A DNA stretch of 64,000 nucleotides. Source: Acidobacteria bacterium Ga0077534 (GTDB lineage Bacteria; Acidobacteriota; Blastocatellia; Pyrinomonadales; Pyrinomonadaceae). The stretch covers positions 237,757-301,756 of the forward strand of contig LNEI01000010.1 of the NCBI GenBank assembly GCA_001464455.1, given 5' to 3'. Positions 9,072 to 18,405 of this stretch are shown here, one piece after another (within the stretch, counting starts at the first letter, position 1; each line of letters begins with the position of its first letter). The notes under the pieces were generated by a model, which saw nothing but the letters and a program-made list of their open reading frames with translations, had not been told where the DNA came from and made no database searches. The position numbers and the translations under genes were made by a program.

Positions 9072-9150
9072 GGGCTCCGTCGCAGCCAAATGAACGGCTA
9101 GTATGAACAGAGGTCACGGGAGCCCTTACTGACGTGCGGGCTTCTGCAAT
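9048..9150. repeat. Family B long palindrome after prfB
   Basis: The left arm (from ATTGCTGAAGCCCGCACG to GGGCTCC, 9048-9079) and right arm (from GGGAGCCCTTACTGACGTGC to TCTGCAAT, 9118-9150) are near-perfect reverse complements with a ~40-base loop. The left arm overlaps the prfB end and contains its stop codon. The element fills almost all of the prfB-ftsK gap and would form a strong transcript hairpin. Confidence 0.9.
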
Positions 9151-9159
9151 TTGCGAAAC

Positions 9160-11541
9160 ATGAAAGTTTGCCCGACATGCAACGAGGTCTATAAGGACGA
9201 CGACATTAACTTTTGTCTGTCGGACGGGACCACTTTGCTTAAAAAAAAGGGCGGGAAGGCGAAGGCTCATTCGCATTGGAACGACGTTCTGGCGATCATT
9301 CTCGGAGCCGTTGCAGTACTGGTTCTGTTATGCCTGATAACCAGCAGCACAGACGACCGTTCGCTGATATCGACCGGAGCCGGACTTCCAAAGACGAGGA
9401 ACTGGATAGGCGTGGTTGGGGCAAATATCGCGGCCGTCTTGTTCAGCACGTTTGGGTGGACGGCGTATCTGATCCCGCTTTTGATCGCACTCATCGGGTT
9501 TCGCGTTTATCAATCTGACACGTTGATACCGCGAGCTTCGCGGGTCGCGGGTTACTTGTTTTTTGCCGTTTCGCTTTCGGGGTTGATCACGCTGCTTGGC
9601 GGTTACGGAGCGATCGTCGGTGAGGCGGCGGCTCAGGGTACGGCGTATTTTATCGGCACTATTGGTGCGGGCATTTTACTTACCGCGGTGTTTGCCAGTT
9701 CGCTGATACTGATAACCAATCTCACGCTTGATAGCTTCGTCAACGCCTTTGGACTGGCGGGCGAGAATTTCAAAATTCGTTTCGAAGGCTGGTGGTCAAA
9801 ACGCAGGCAGGAAGATGTTGCAGCGGCCCATAATCGGGCGAAGCAGAGAGGGGCGAGACGAGAACCCGAAAAAGTTCCTGATACGATTAGAATTTTGAAT
9901 AGAAGTGAAGCCGTCGAGATCGTCGACATCGCCATCCCGGAGTTTCCGCAGGACTCCATCCCGACCTTGGATAAGAAGGGACGTCATAGTACCGGTAACG
10001 TGGGGGACGAAACTTTCGACGATGACGAAGACTCGTTTTTAGAGCAGTCTGTGATTTCGACGCCGACAGCGGAGCGTCCAACTCCCGAGGGATATCAACT
10101 TCCTGACACATCTCTCCTAACTCCCGCTTCCTCGAGAATTGAGCATGACGATAGTGAATTCGAAAAGCTAAAGGAGTTGATTGAGAAAAAAGCGGCTGAG
10201 TTTAATGTTCCGGGTACGGTTCCGCAATTCTCTCCGGGGCCAGTCGTTACCACGTTTGAATTTAAGCCAAACGCGGGTGTTAAATATTCGCGAGTCACCG
10301 GACTGGTCGACGATCTTTCGTTGGCGTTGAAGGCCGAATCTATACGTATAGATAGAATTCCCGGGAAAGCTCATGTTGGTATCGAGGTTCCCAACCGAAA
10401 TCGCGAGATCATTTTTCTTCGTGAAGTGATTGAGTCACCGGAGTTTGCTCGTTCGGAATCCAAATTAACACTCGCCCTCGGGAAAACAATCGATGGGAAG
10501 GTGAAGATTGCCGACCTCGCTAAGATGCCGCACTTGTTGATTGCCGGAGCTACAGGCGCGGGGAAGTCGGTCGGTGTCAATACCCTTGTGATGTCTATCC
10601 TGTTGAAGGCGGGGCCTGCCGACGTAAAGTTCATCATGGTGGACCCTAAGCAGGTAGAGCTTGGGCTCTACGCCGATATTCCGCATCTTGCGACGCCGAT
10701 TATCACAGATCCAAAACGTGCGGCGACCGCTCTGCGATGGGCAGTTGTGGAGATGGAAAAGAGGTATAAAGATCTCGCTAAACAGAGTGTTCGAAATATT
10801 GCCGGATACAATGAAAAGATTGCCGGTTTTATTGCTCAAGAACGCCTCGACGATAACGGGGATGCGTATCGAAAATTGCCCTACATTGTCATAATCATCG
10901 ACGAACTCGCCGACCTGATGATGGTCAGCGGTAAAGAGGTCGAGGAATCGATCACGCGTCTCGCACAGATGGCACGTGCCGTTGGCATTCACCTTATCCT
11001 AGCAACACAGCGGCCCTCGGTCGATGTCATAACCGGCATCATCAAGGCCAACATGCCAACGCGCATCGCATTTCGCGTGTCCTCGAAGGTCGATAGCCGC
11101 ACGATCATTGACGGAAACGGTGCCGAAAGCCTTCTCGGTCAGGGCGATATGCTGTTTTTGCCGCCAGGACAATCGAACGTCATCCGCGTTCATGGTGCAT
11201 TTGTTGATGAGGACGAGATCAACGGCGTTGTCGATTTTGTAAGGTCGCAAGGCGGCCCGGAATATGACGCCAATATCACTAAAACCGAAGAAGAACTAGA
11301 CGACAGCGGCGACCTGCCCGGACGCCGCGATCCGCTGTTTATGGACGCTCTTCGCTGTGTTGTTCAGGCAAAACGCGGGATCGGCTACGGCCGCGCCGCC
11401 GCCATCCTCGACGCCATGGTCCGCGAAGGCTACATCGGCGAAATGGATGGCAGTTCCCGAGCCCGTCCAGTTCTTCAAAAAGCCAACGACGATGCTCAGG
11501 ATCTCTCTGAAATGGAGCATGGCAGTGATCCGAACATATGA
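9160..11541 (+). CDS. ftsK: FtsK/SpoIIIE-type DNA translocase (intact copy)
   Basis: A membrane-anchored DNA pump that clears chromosomes from the division septum. It has 793 residues from the ATG at 9160; three upstream in-frame residues are unlikely to be used. A short Cys motif (CPTCNEVYKDDDINFCLSDG) is followed by about four membrane segments (residues ~45-195), an acidic linker, and the motor: Walker A GATGAGKS (~463-470), Walker B IVIIIDELAD (~578-587) and the ATQRP motif. The C-terminal winged-helix gamma domain reads GIGYGRAAAILDAMVREGYI. All catalytic motifs are intact. Its stop overlaps the start of the next gene (ATGA). Confidence 0.95.
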   Translation: MKVCPTCNEVYKDDDINFCLSDGTTLLKKKGGKAKAHSHWNDVLAIILGAVAVLVLLCLITSSTDDRSLISTGAGLPKTRNWIGVVGANIAAVLFSTFGWTAYLIPLLIALIGFRVYQSDTLIPRASRVAGYLFFAVSLSGLITLLGGYGAIVGEAAAQGTAYFIGTIGAGILLTAVFASSLILITNLTLDSFVNAFGLAGENFKIRFEGWWSKRRQEDVAAAHNRAKQRGARREPEKVPDTIRILNRSEAVEIVDIAIPEFPQDSIPTLDKKGRHSTGNVGDETFDDDEDSFLEQSVISTPTAERPTPEGYQLPDTSLLTPASSRIEHDDSEFEKLKELIEKKAAEFNVPGTVPQFSPGPVVTTFEFKPNAGVKYSRVTGLVDDLSLALKAESIRIDRIPGKAHVGIEVPNRNREIIFLREVIESPEFARSESKLTLALGKTIDGKVKIADLAKMPHLLIAGATGAGKSVGVNTLVMSILLKAGPADVKFIMVDPKQVELGLYADIPHLATPIITDPKRAATALRWAVVEMEKRYKDLAKQSVRNIAGYNEKIAGFIAQERLDDNGDAYRKLPYIVIIIDELADLMMVSGKEVEESITRLAQMARAVGIHLILATQRPSVDVITGIIKANMPTRIAFRVSSKVDSRTIIDGNGAESLLGQGDMLFLPPGQSNVIRVHGAFVDEDEINGVVDFVRSQGGPEYDANITKTEEELDDSGDLPGRRDPLFMDALRCVVQAKRGIGYGRAAAILDAMVREGYIGEMDGSSRARPVLQKANDDAQDLSEMEHGSDPNI
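11281..11447. repeat. Near-identical C-terminal block shared with the second FtsK gene (copy 1)
   Basis: From AAAACCGAAGAAGAACTAGA to the GGCGAAATGG region, about 167 bases match 14067-14234 essentially base for base, including synonymous positions, except for one extra G in the second copy. Neighbouring parts of the two genes are strongly diverged, so recent gene conversion or tract transfer is likely. Confidence 0.85.
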
Positions 11542-14276
11542 AAGTTTGTCCGACGTGCAACGAGGTTTATAAGGACGACGATATTAACTTCTGTCTATCG
11601 GACGGAACGACTTTGCGCAAAAAGCGGGGTGGAGCAACGGCCGCGAAGCTTTCGCATTGGAATAGCGTGTTCGCGCTGATTTTGGTTGGGTTAGCGGTAC
11701 TAATAGCTATAAGTTTGGTCAACGGTAGCTGGGATGATCGGTTGTTTGGGTCTGTGGAAATTTTACGTCTTCCGGGGGCATTTTTTAAGGGCGTCCTGGG
11801 CTGGTCCGCATATTCAATCCCGATTCTGATTGGTTTGATCGCATGGCGGTTTTTTCAGTCGGATACGCTTGTACCGAGGGCTTCACGGGTCGCGGGATAT
11901 GTGCTCTTCGCGGTTTCGCTGTCGGGGCTGGTCTCTTTGTTCGGCGGGTACGGGGCTACTGTTGGTGAAGCGGCGGCTCTGTGGACGGCTTACTTTATTG
12001 GGTCCATCGGTGCCGAGATCTTGCTGGCGGCGATCTTTATCGGTTCGCTTATACTGATCACAAATCTCACGCTCGACAGTTTTGTCAACGCCTTTGGCCT
12101 GGCGGGCGAGAATTTCCTGATGCGCTGGAACGAATGGCTCGACAAACGCCGCGAATCGCGGTCGGATGAGATTGCGGGGGCAAATGTAATTTCCTCCGAA
12201 CTGATTTCTTTCCAGATCAGAGAAGCCGAAAGGATGAAAATCGAGGAGGAGCGCCACCGGAAAAAAGAGGAATTTCTTGCGATTAGGGGTAAAGTTATTA
12301 AGCTTAAAAACCTAGTTTTAGAAAAAGTTGAAGCTGGACGCTCCGGTGAAATAGCGTACCTTGATTTTGACTCAATGGATGGGCTTGAGTTTGAACATTT
12401 TGTCGCCAAATTGATGTCTCACCGCGGGTTCAGTGCAGACGTTACTAAAGGCTCGGGAGACCTTGGGGTGGACATTTTGGCGAACAACCATGAAGGACTC
12501 TTTGCAGTTCAGGTCAAACGATATAACCATCCGGTTTCAAGAAGGGCTGTAAGTGACGCTGTTGCGGGTCGAGACCATTATGGATGTAACTTTGCAATGG
12601 TCGTCACCAATAACTACTTTACCGACGATGCTAAAAAGCTGGCCAGTTCGAATTCCTGCGTGTTGATTGACCGAGATGAATTGAAGAAGTGGATTAGTGA
12701 GTGGTCCGGTGGGGATTACGATTTCGATAAGAGCTTGTACATTGAAATTGAACGATTGCAGGATGCGGGCTATCTTTGGGGAGAAGACATTATAAAAATT
12801 GTCAGTAGAGAGTTAAGGGGGGATATCAGTTTAAGTTACGACAGAAAGCAGGTAGCGGTAGTTTCCCCACTATCAGCTTTTTATGAGCATGATGGTCTGC
12901 CGTCACCGAATTTGCTTCGAGAGTCGATCCCTCCACTCAATTATTCTGAACCACACCTCAGATCCCGAGCAGCTGACGTTGCAACGGCAATGAATGAAGA
13001 ACGGGTTTACGGGAAGGTCTTTCACATCAGTCCTGGGCCGGTAATCACCTCATTTCTTTATAGTCTCGATAAAGAAATCGACACTGTCGATGTAACTTCG
13101 ATTTCGAAGGCTGTTCGTCGCAAATTAGGTTTGAAGGGTATTCGTGTCGTTAAAGGACATAAAACTACCTTTTCAATTGATATTTTGAATGAGGAATCCA
13201 GGCCAACCTTATTTAGAGAACTAGTGGAATCGAGAGCTTTTACGGAGTCTCCCTCCAAAGGAACTATTGCTTTGGGAAAGACTACGGAAGGCCGAGTTTT
13301 TGTTCAAGATATTTTTCGCTCACCGAATATTTTTGTTGCCGGAGCGACGAATCGCAGAAGAACGGCTGGTATTGATAATTTGCTATGTTCCCTTCTATTC
13401 AAAGCGGGAGCAGATGAACTTAAATTAGTGTTGGTGGATTCTGATCGGCAGGAATTTAGTATTTATGCGGACTTACCACATCTTGCTACTGCCATTATTA
13501 GCGATCCCTTGAGGGGGAAAGCTGCTCTAAAATGGATTGAAAATGAGCTATCGTCGCGTCGTGTAAACCTCGACTCCTTTGGCGTTCGAAACATTGATGA
13601 ATATAACGAAGAAGTAACGATACGAGTCTTTTCTGGGGTCGTTGACGAGAAACTCAGTCAATTCCCACATATTCTGGTTGTAGTTAATGAACTGTCAGAC
13701 CTGCTAGTGGGGGGCGACGATTTATTTAGGTCCAGCTTAAAAATCTTGCTTGAAAATTCAACCAGACTGGGCGTACATTTCGTCTTGGCTGCTCAAAGGG
13801 TCGACGGCGAGATGGGGAAATTTATTAATTCGGTTTCGGGTATCATGAAACTGGTCTCCTACGTGCCGGCTCCTTTTGATGCGCGGTATCTCGTCGATTC
13901 AAACGTTATCGATCAATTTTTAGCACCAGATGAGATGTTCTTATTCACAGGAAACAAGAACCAAGTTGTTAGACTCAATGAATCTCAATTATTGCTTGAA
14001 GAAATATCAAGAATAGTTGAATTTTGTAAGCAAAATGGTCGCTTGGAACACGACACCACCATTACGAAAACCGAAGAAGAACTAGACGACAGCGGCGACC
14101 TGCCCGGACGCCGCGATCCGCTGTTTATGGACGCTCTTCGCTGTGTTGTTCAGGCAAAACGCGGGGATCGGCTACGGCCGCGCCGCCGCCATCCTCGACG
14201 CCATGGTCCGCGAAGGCTACATCGGCGAAATGGACGGCAGTTCACGTGCCCGGCCTGTTCTGCCAAAGGCGTATGA
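11538..14276 (+). CDS. FtsK-like protein with internal Mrr-type nuclease domain, degenerate ATPase
   Basis: A protein of 912 residues. Residues 1-200 mirror the preceding FtsK (CPTCNEVYKDDDINFCLSDG, four membrane segments). A charged coiled region (~200-275) leads to an Mrr-like endonuclease domain at ~280-385: FEHFVAKLMSHRGF, GSGDLGVDI with D312, and VQVKRYN with Q325-x-K327, that is the D...(E/Q)xK nuclease motif. An FtsK motor fold follows, but Walker A is GATNRRRTAG (no GKS), Walker B is VVVNELSD instead of IIIDELAD, and ATQRPSVD is AAQRVDGE. ATP hydrolysis is therefore improbable. The last ~35 residues are out of frame because of an extra G at 14163-14166; correcting it restores GYGRAAAILDAMVREGYI and ends at 14322. 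Start and stop overlap ftsK, so the two are translationally coupled. The interior is more A/T-rich than its flanks. Confidence 0.85.
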   Translation: MKVCPTCNEVYKDDDINFCLSDGTTLRKKRGGATAAKLSHWNSVFALILVGLAVLIAISLVNGSWDDRLFGSVEILRLPGAFFKGVLGWSAYSIPILIGLIAWRFFQSDTLVPRASRVAGYVLFAVSLSGLVSLFGGYGATVGEAAALWTAYFIGSIGAEILLAAIFIGSLILITNLTLDSFVNAFGLAGENFLMRWNEWLDKRRESRSDEIAGANVISSELISFQIREAERMKIEEERHRKKEEFLAIRGKVIKLKNLVLEKVEAGRSGEIAYLDFDSMDGLEFEHFVAKLMSHRGFSADVTKGSGDLGVDILANNHEGLFAVQVKRYNHPVSRRAVSDAVAGRDHYGCNFAMVVTNNYFTDDAKKLASSNSCVLIDRDELKKWISEWSGGDYDFDKSLYIEIERLQDAGYLWGEDIIKIVSRELRGDISLSYDRKQVAVVSPLSAFYEHDGLPSPNLLRESIPPLNYSEPHLRSRAADVATAMNEERVYGKVFHISPGPVITSFLYSLDKEIDTVDVTSISKAVRRKLGLKGIRVVKGHKTTFSIDILNEESRPTLFRELVESRAFTESPSKGTIALGKTTEGRVFVQDIFRSPNIFVAGATNRRRTAGIDNLLCSLLFKAGADELKLVLVDSDRQEFSIYADLPHLATAIISDPLRGKAALKWIENELSSRRVNLDSFGVRNIDEYNEEVTIRVFSGVVDEKLSQFPHILVVVNELSDLLVGGDDLFRSSLKILLENSTRLGVHFVLAAQRVDGEMGKFINSVSGIMKLVSYVPAPFDARYLVDSNVIDQFLAPDEMFLFTGNKNQVVRLNESQLLLEEISRIVEFCKQNGRLEHDTTITKTEEELDDSGDLPGRRDPLFMDALRCVVQAKRGDRLRPRRRHPRRHGPRRLHRRNGRQFTCPACSAKGV
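14067..14234. repeat. C-terminal block shared with ftsK (copy 2), with +1 G
   Basis: Matches 11281-11447 almost perfectly; the run GCGGGA in copy 1 is GCGGGGA here (14161-14167). The single-base insertion shifts the gamma-domain frame. Confidence 0.85.
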
Positions 14277-14311
14277 GGATCTGCAGGATATTGATGAGGG
14301 TGCGTTAGGTG

Positions 14312-14662
14312 ATGACGAGTAAAGGCGAGACGGCGCCGAATCGGGACGCTACGCATCGGGCGAATTTCCGTCACGCCTGCGGCGTGATGTTGATCGTGAT
14401 ATCTTTGCTTTCGATCGCCTGTTCCAAACGCGTTGTGCATGATCAAGAACGGTCGACGGCATCTTCGGGGATCATTAATATCAACACCGCGACCGTCGAG
14501 GAACTCGAGAAACTGCCGAATATCGGCCGCAAGACTGCGGAGTCGATAGTTGAATTTCGCACGGCAAACGGGCCGTTTCGACGGGTAGAGCATCTGATGC
14601 AGATCCGCGGGATCAGCGAGGAGCGGTTTGTCGAACTTCGCCCTTATATCAAAACCGAATAA
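14312..14662 (+). CDS. comEA: ComEA-like helix-hairpin-helix lipoprotein
   Basis: ComEA binds incoming double-stranded DNA during natural transformation. It has 116 residues from the ATG at 14312 (a GTG three bases earlier is possible). The hydrophobic segment LIVISLLSIACS resembles a lipobox, so it is membrane-tethered. The C-terminal half is a classic pair of helix-hairpin-helix motifs: ININTATVEELEKLPNIGRK and FRRVEHLMQIRGISEERF. It starts inside the frameshift-corrected end of the upstream FtsK-like gene and is followed after about 10 bases by comEC, consistent with one transcript. Confidence 0.88.
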   Translation: MTSKGETAPNRDATHRANFRHACGVMLIVISLLSIACSKRVVHDQERSTASSGIININTATVEELEKLPNIGRKTAESIVEFRTANGPFRRVEHLMQIRGISEERFVELRPYIKTE

Positions 14663-14671
14663 AAATAAGCG

Positions 14672-17329
14672 ATGCCCGAAGATCGTCGGCCCACGAAATT
14701 CAACCGAAACCCAATGCTTTGGCTCGCGGTGGCGTTTGGGGTTGGGATCATTGTGGAATCGGTATTGACCGTCGATCTGGTCGCAGCGACTGCTGCTGCG
14801 ACGGTTCTGATCGCGGTCGCCGTTGTTTTGCGATCTCATGCCTCGGCGACCTGGCTGGTGCTTGCGGCTGCGGTATGTGCGGGTCTGGTTTCGGGCGAGA
14901 CTGAAAAGCAGAGCGTCTCGCCCAACCGCGTAAAGATCCTCTACGACAGCGGCCAGATCCCTAGCGGCGATTCGGTCGAGGTCGAAGGCGTGTTGCAGGG
15001 CAGGCCCGAAGCTTCGGTCGACGGCGTGCTGTTAACGATTGCGACCGAGCGAATCAGGCACCGGGGTATCGATCACGCCGCGAGCGGGAATGTCCGTCTC
15101 TTCCTAAAAACTTCAAACAGCCCGGCCGACCTCAAATACGGCTCCCGCATACTCGTCACGACCAAACTCGAACGCGATGACGGCTACCTAAATCCGGGTG
15201 TAATGCCGCGTCGCGAGATCCTCGATCGTCTTCGCATCGACGCAACGGGGGCGATAAAGAGCCCTTTGCTTGTTGAGAAACTAGCTGACGAAAGTGTATT
15301 CCTGCCGCTCGCTTGGGTTTACGACCGGCGAGCCGCGATGATAGATTCGCTGCGAAGCAACCTTAGTCCATCGGCGGCCGGTGTGATGATCGCGAGTCTG
15401 CTCGGTAACCGCGAATTCCTCGATAAAGAAACGGCTGACCTTTTTCGCGACGGCGGAACGTTTCACATTCTGGTTATTTCGGGACTTCACATTACCTTTT
15501 TCGGGGCATTTCTGGTCGCGGTACTGCGAATGGTCACCCGCCGTCACTGGGCTCTTTTCGGCGTTACAAACATCGTGCTCTGGCTATACACCCTCGCGGT
15601 TGGGGCAGATGTTCCGGTAGTTAGGGCGGCTCTCATGTTCACGGTGATGTCCTTTGCGTACATTATCCGGCGGCAGGGCGGTTTGCTGAATTCGCTCGGT
15701 ATCTCGGTTCTGATCTTGCTCTCCTGGCGGCCCTCGGATGTGTTTAATCCGTCTTTTCAGTTGACCTTTGTCAGTGTCGCGGCGATCGTAGCGATCGCTT
15801 TCCCGTTGCTCGAAAGGCTCAAACGTATCGGCCGCTGGACACCGACGCCTGACGAACCGTTTCCACCGGCTGCACCGCGATGGCTCGTTGGCCTCGCCGA
15901 AACCATCTACTGGAATGAAAAGGCTTGGGAGATCGACTCGAAGCGTCAGATCTGGAAAGCGAAAATATCGAAATCTCCTCTCCTGCCGGCGATCGCTACG
16001 TCGGGCATCCAGTTTTTTACGCGGCCGGTCTTCGAAGGCATTTTCGTTTCGCTCGTAGTTATGATCTGCATGCTGCCGCTGTCGATCGTATACTTTCACC
16101 GCGTCGCGGTCGGTTCGATCATCTTGAACCTGTGGGTCGGCTTTTTCATCGCCCTCGAAAGTTTCGCAGCTGTCACGGCGGTAATGATCGCGAGCCTTGT
16201 AAACGAGGCATTCGCACAGGGCTTCTTCGCCCTTGCCGAGGTCTTCAACTGGCTGATGCTAGTACTGCCAAAACTGATACCGCTCGACGGATGGGCTAGT
16301 TTCAGGCTGCCGGCCTACACCGGAAAGGGCCGATTGGTCTACGTGCTTTTTATACCGGTGATCGTGTTTTTCGCGATAGCCATAAATTCATGGCGGCCGT
16401 TTGAGGTCCGAAGGCGACGATCGGCGGCGGCGTGTCGCCTTGTCACCGCCGGAGCGGCCGCACTTGGCGTGCTTATTCTCGTATCGGTCCTGTGTCCATT
16501 TGCAGCCCGACAACCGGACGGCCGCTTGCACATCGACTTTCTCGATGTCGGGCAAGGCGATTCGGCACTTATTACGTTTCCCGATGGCAGGACGATGCTG
16601 GTCGATGGAGGCGGCAATCGGCGGTATGGCGAGGACCCTGAGAACCCTGATTTCACGCCGGATTTCCAAGGCATCGGTGAAACCGTCGTCTCACCCTTCC
16701 TCTGGGATCGAGGGCTATCACGAATCGATATCCTGCTTGCGACCCACGGCGATGCTGATCACGTTCAGGGTCTGATCGATGTGGCTAAAAACTTTAAGAT
16801 CGGCACCGTCATTCTCGGCCGACAGGCGATCCCAACCGCGGAATTCGAAGAATTTGCCGCAGTTCTAGACCGCCGCGGCGTGCCAATCGAGTATGTAGCG
16901 GCCGGAGATGTATTTGAATTTAGCGACGTAACCGCCGAAATTCTGAATCCAACGATGCATCAAAGCTCATCGAGATCGACCAATGACAGCTCGGTCGTAG
17001 TCCGGCTGACCTTTGGCGATCGCTCGATACTTCTCACCGGTGATATAGAAAGCGCGGCTGAACGGGAACTAGCGGGAATTGAGGCCGATATCGTAAAAGT
17101 TGCGCATCATGGAAGCCGAACTTCCTCGACCCAGGAGTTTGTAGATCGATCGGGAGCGAAGATCGCCGTCATTCCGGTCGGACGAACTTCACAGCACGGT
17201 CATCCGCACCCCGAAGTTGTCGAGCGATGGAAAGCTGCCGGAGCCGAAGTGATCACGACCGGTTCACGCGGAACGGTAACTGTTTCAACCGATGGAAATG
17301 ATGTAAAGCTAATCCGTTTTCAAGACTAG
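14672..17329 (+). CDS. comEC: ComEC/Rec2 DNA-uptake channel with metallo-beta-lactamase domain
   Basis: ComEC is the inner-membrane channel for single-stranded DNA in transformation. It has 885 residues: N-terminal membrane segments, an OB-like DUF4131 region, the Competence domain (FHILVISGLHITFFGAFLVA), several more helices, then a C-terminal metallo-beta-lactamase domain with LDVGQGDSALITFPDG, LVDGGG, THGDADH and VKVAHHGSRTSS. The nuclease-like metal ligands look intact. It is co-directional with comEA. Its stop overlaps the convergent gene's stop by four bases. Confidence 0.95.
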   Translation: MPEDRRPTKFNRNPMLWLAVAFGVGIIVESVLTVDLVAATAAATVLIAVAVVLRSHASATWLVLAAAVCAGLVSGETEKQSVSPNRVKILYDSGQIPSGDSVEVEGVLQGRPEASVDGVLLTIATERIRHRGIDHAASGNVRLFLKTSNSPADLKYGSRILVTTKLERDDGYLNPGVMPRREILDRLRIDATGAIKSPLLVEKLADESVFLPLAWVYDRRAAMIDSLRSNLSPSAAGVMIASLLGNREFLDKETADLFRDGGTFHILVISGLHITFFGAFLVAVLRMVTRRHWALFGVTNIVLWLYTLAVGADVPVVRAALMFTVMSFAYIIRRQGGLLNSLGISVLILLSWRPSDVFNPSFQLTFVSVAAIVAIAFPLLERLKRIGRWTPTPDEPFPPAAPRWLVGLAETIYWNEKAWEIDSKRQIWKAKISKSPLLPAIATSGIQFFTRPVFEGIFVSLVVMICMLPLSIVYFHRVAVGSIILNLWVGFFIALESFAAVTAVMIASLVNEAFAQGFFALAEVFNWLMLVLPKLIPLDGWASFRLPAYTGKGRLVYVLFIPVIVFFAIAINSWRPFEVRRRRSAAACRLVTAGAAALGVLILVSVLCPFAARQPDGRLHIDFLDVGQGDSALITFPDGRTMLVDGGGNRRYGEDPENPDFTPDFQGIGETVVSPFLWDRGLSRIDILLATHGDADHVQGLIDVAKNFKIGTVILGRQAIPTAEFEEFAAVLDRRGVPIEYVAAGDVFEFSDVTAEILNPTMHQSSSRSTNDSSVVVRLTFGDRSILLTGDIESAAERELAGIEADIVKVAHHGSRTSSTQEFVDRSGAKIAVIPVGRTSQHGHPHPEVVERWKAAGAEVITTGSRGTVTVSTDGNDVKLIRFQD

Positions 17330-18258
17330 GCCGGCGTTTCAAAGATATAGACGGCCTTCCATTCGCCGCCTTCTTTCTGGTAGATGGTCGTTCCCCAGAA
17401 ATCCGATAAGGGTTTGCCGTCGCACGTGCCTGACGCGGTTCCCCGGTAGGTCAGGATGCCGATCACGGGTGATACTTCCGAACCCGTAGGGCCGATCGGG
17501 TCGGCTGCATTGATATTGCACTTTGGGATGATCCGAGAATTTACGACGGCCTGTTTACCCACGAGCACAGTGCCAAGCGCATCGACTCGCGTCGCGTCTT
17601 CGGTCAGAAGATCAGCAAGCTGTGACCTGTTCTTTGCCTTCCATTCTGCCCAGATACGTTTTTCGACAGCGAACAGGCTGGCCGAAAGGGCATCCAGATC
17701 ACCATCGCTGACGGCAGGTTTCGGCTCGATCTTTTTCGCTGGTGGAGCGGCGGAATCAGCCCCAACGATCGCGACTTCGTTGTAAAAAGCGGCTTTCCAT
17801 GTATCGACCGCTCTTACGTAAAGCGTTCCCGTCACAACCGGGCTTGGGACCTTCTTGCCGGAGCAGATGCCGTCGATGGTTGTCTTCGCCGTCAGAACTA
17901 TCGCATCCGTGCCCACGGGAACCATCTTTTCATCTGAGAATGCAAAACTCGAGATCTCGCATTTCCTTTCGCTCATCATTGCAAGCGTGCCCGCCCGATC
18001 TACGCGTTTGCCATCGATGAATCCAACATACTTCTCGTGCAGATGGCCTTCCCAAAACGCAGGATCATTGCGCTTGAGCGCGTCGAACGCTTTTGTTTGC
18101 AGATCGACGAGCATGGCCCGCGTCGGAGCCGCCGCGACCGCCTGCTCAACCTTTCTAGCCGTCTCTAGATTTACGTTCTGATCGACCGCAACTTCGCGGC
18201 TGCAGCCAAGAAACGCCATCGAATAGACCGCGATGCAACACGCCAAAAGAGTTCTCAT
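17326..18258 (-). CDS. Lipoprotein with two NTF2-like (SnoaL/DUF4440) domains
   Basis: A protein of 310 residues with a lipoprotein signal (SMAFLGCS). Two tandem NTF2-like modules are visible: one begins MLVDLQTKAFDALKRNDPAF, the second LDALSASLFAVEKRIWAEWK, each followed by a D/A-rich LxxDA or GxxVDRAG turn and a beta-rich end. Such folds bind small ligands or act as scaffolds; no catalytic residues can be assigned. It is convergent with comEC. Two palindromes lie upstream at 18290 and 18337. Confidence 0.7.
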   Translation of the reverse strand: MRTLLACCIAVYSMAFLGCSREVAVDQNVNLETARKVEQAVAAAPTRAMLVDLQTKAFDALKRNDPAFWEGHLHEKYVGFIDGKRVDRAGTLAMMSERKCEISSFAFSDEKMVPVGTDAIVLTAKTTIDGICSGKKVPSPVVTGTLYVRAVDTWKAAFYNEVAIVGADSAAPPAKKIEPKPAVSDGDLDALSASLFAVEKRIWAEWKAKNRSQLADLLTEDATRVDALGTVLVGKQAVVNSRIIPKCNINAADPIGPTGSEVSPVIGILTYRGTASGTCDGKPLSDFWGTTIYQKEGGEWKAVYIFETPA

Positions 18259-18289
18259 AGCCGCTCCGTAAACACACTAAGACCCGAAA

Positions 18290-18304
18290 GTTTTCTAAGA
18301 AAAC
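18290..18304. promoter_or_regulatory. Palindrome GTTTTC-TAA-GAAAAC, possible operator
   Basis: A perfect 6-bp inverted repeat with a three-base centre, 32 bases upstream of the NTF2-like lipoprotein start (minus strand). Size and position fit a dimeric repressor site, but no regulator is known. Confidence 0.35.
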
Positions 18305-18336
18305 CGTTCCGAGCGTTCCAAAAACCATCCTAATTG

Positions 18337-18359
18337 GGTGTAGTTTAAACACTTACACC
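18337..18359. promoter_or_regulatory. Palindrome GGTGTA-N11-TACACC, possible operator
   Basis: The arms GGTGTA and TACACC flank an inner GTTTAAAC palindrome, giving nested dyad symmetry 80-100 bases upstream of the lipoprotein gene. Only one copy was seen. Confidence 0.35.
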
Positions 18360-18405
18360 AGATGTTGTCAAGAAAAACTTCCGGCGACGCCTTTTAATTG
18401 CCGAC

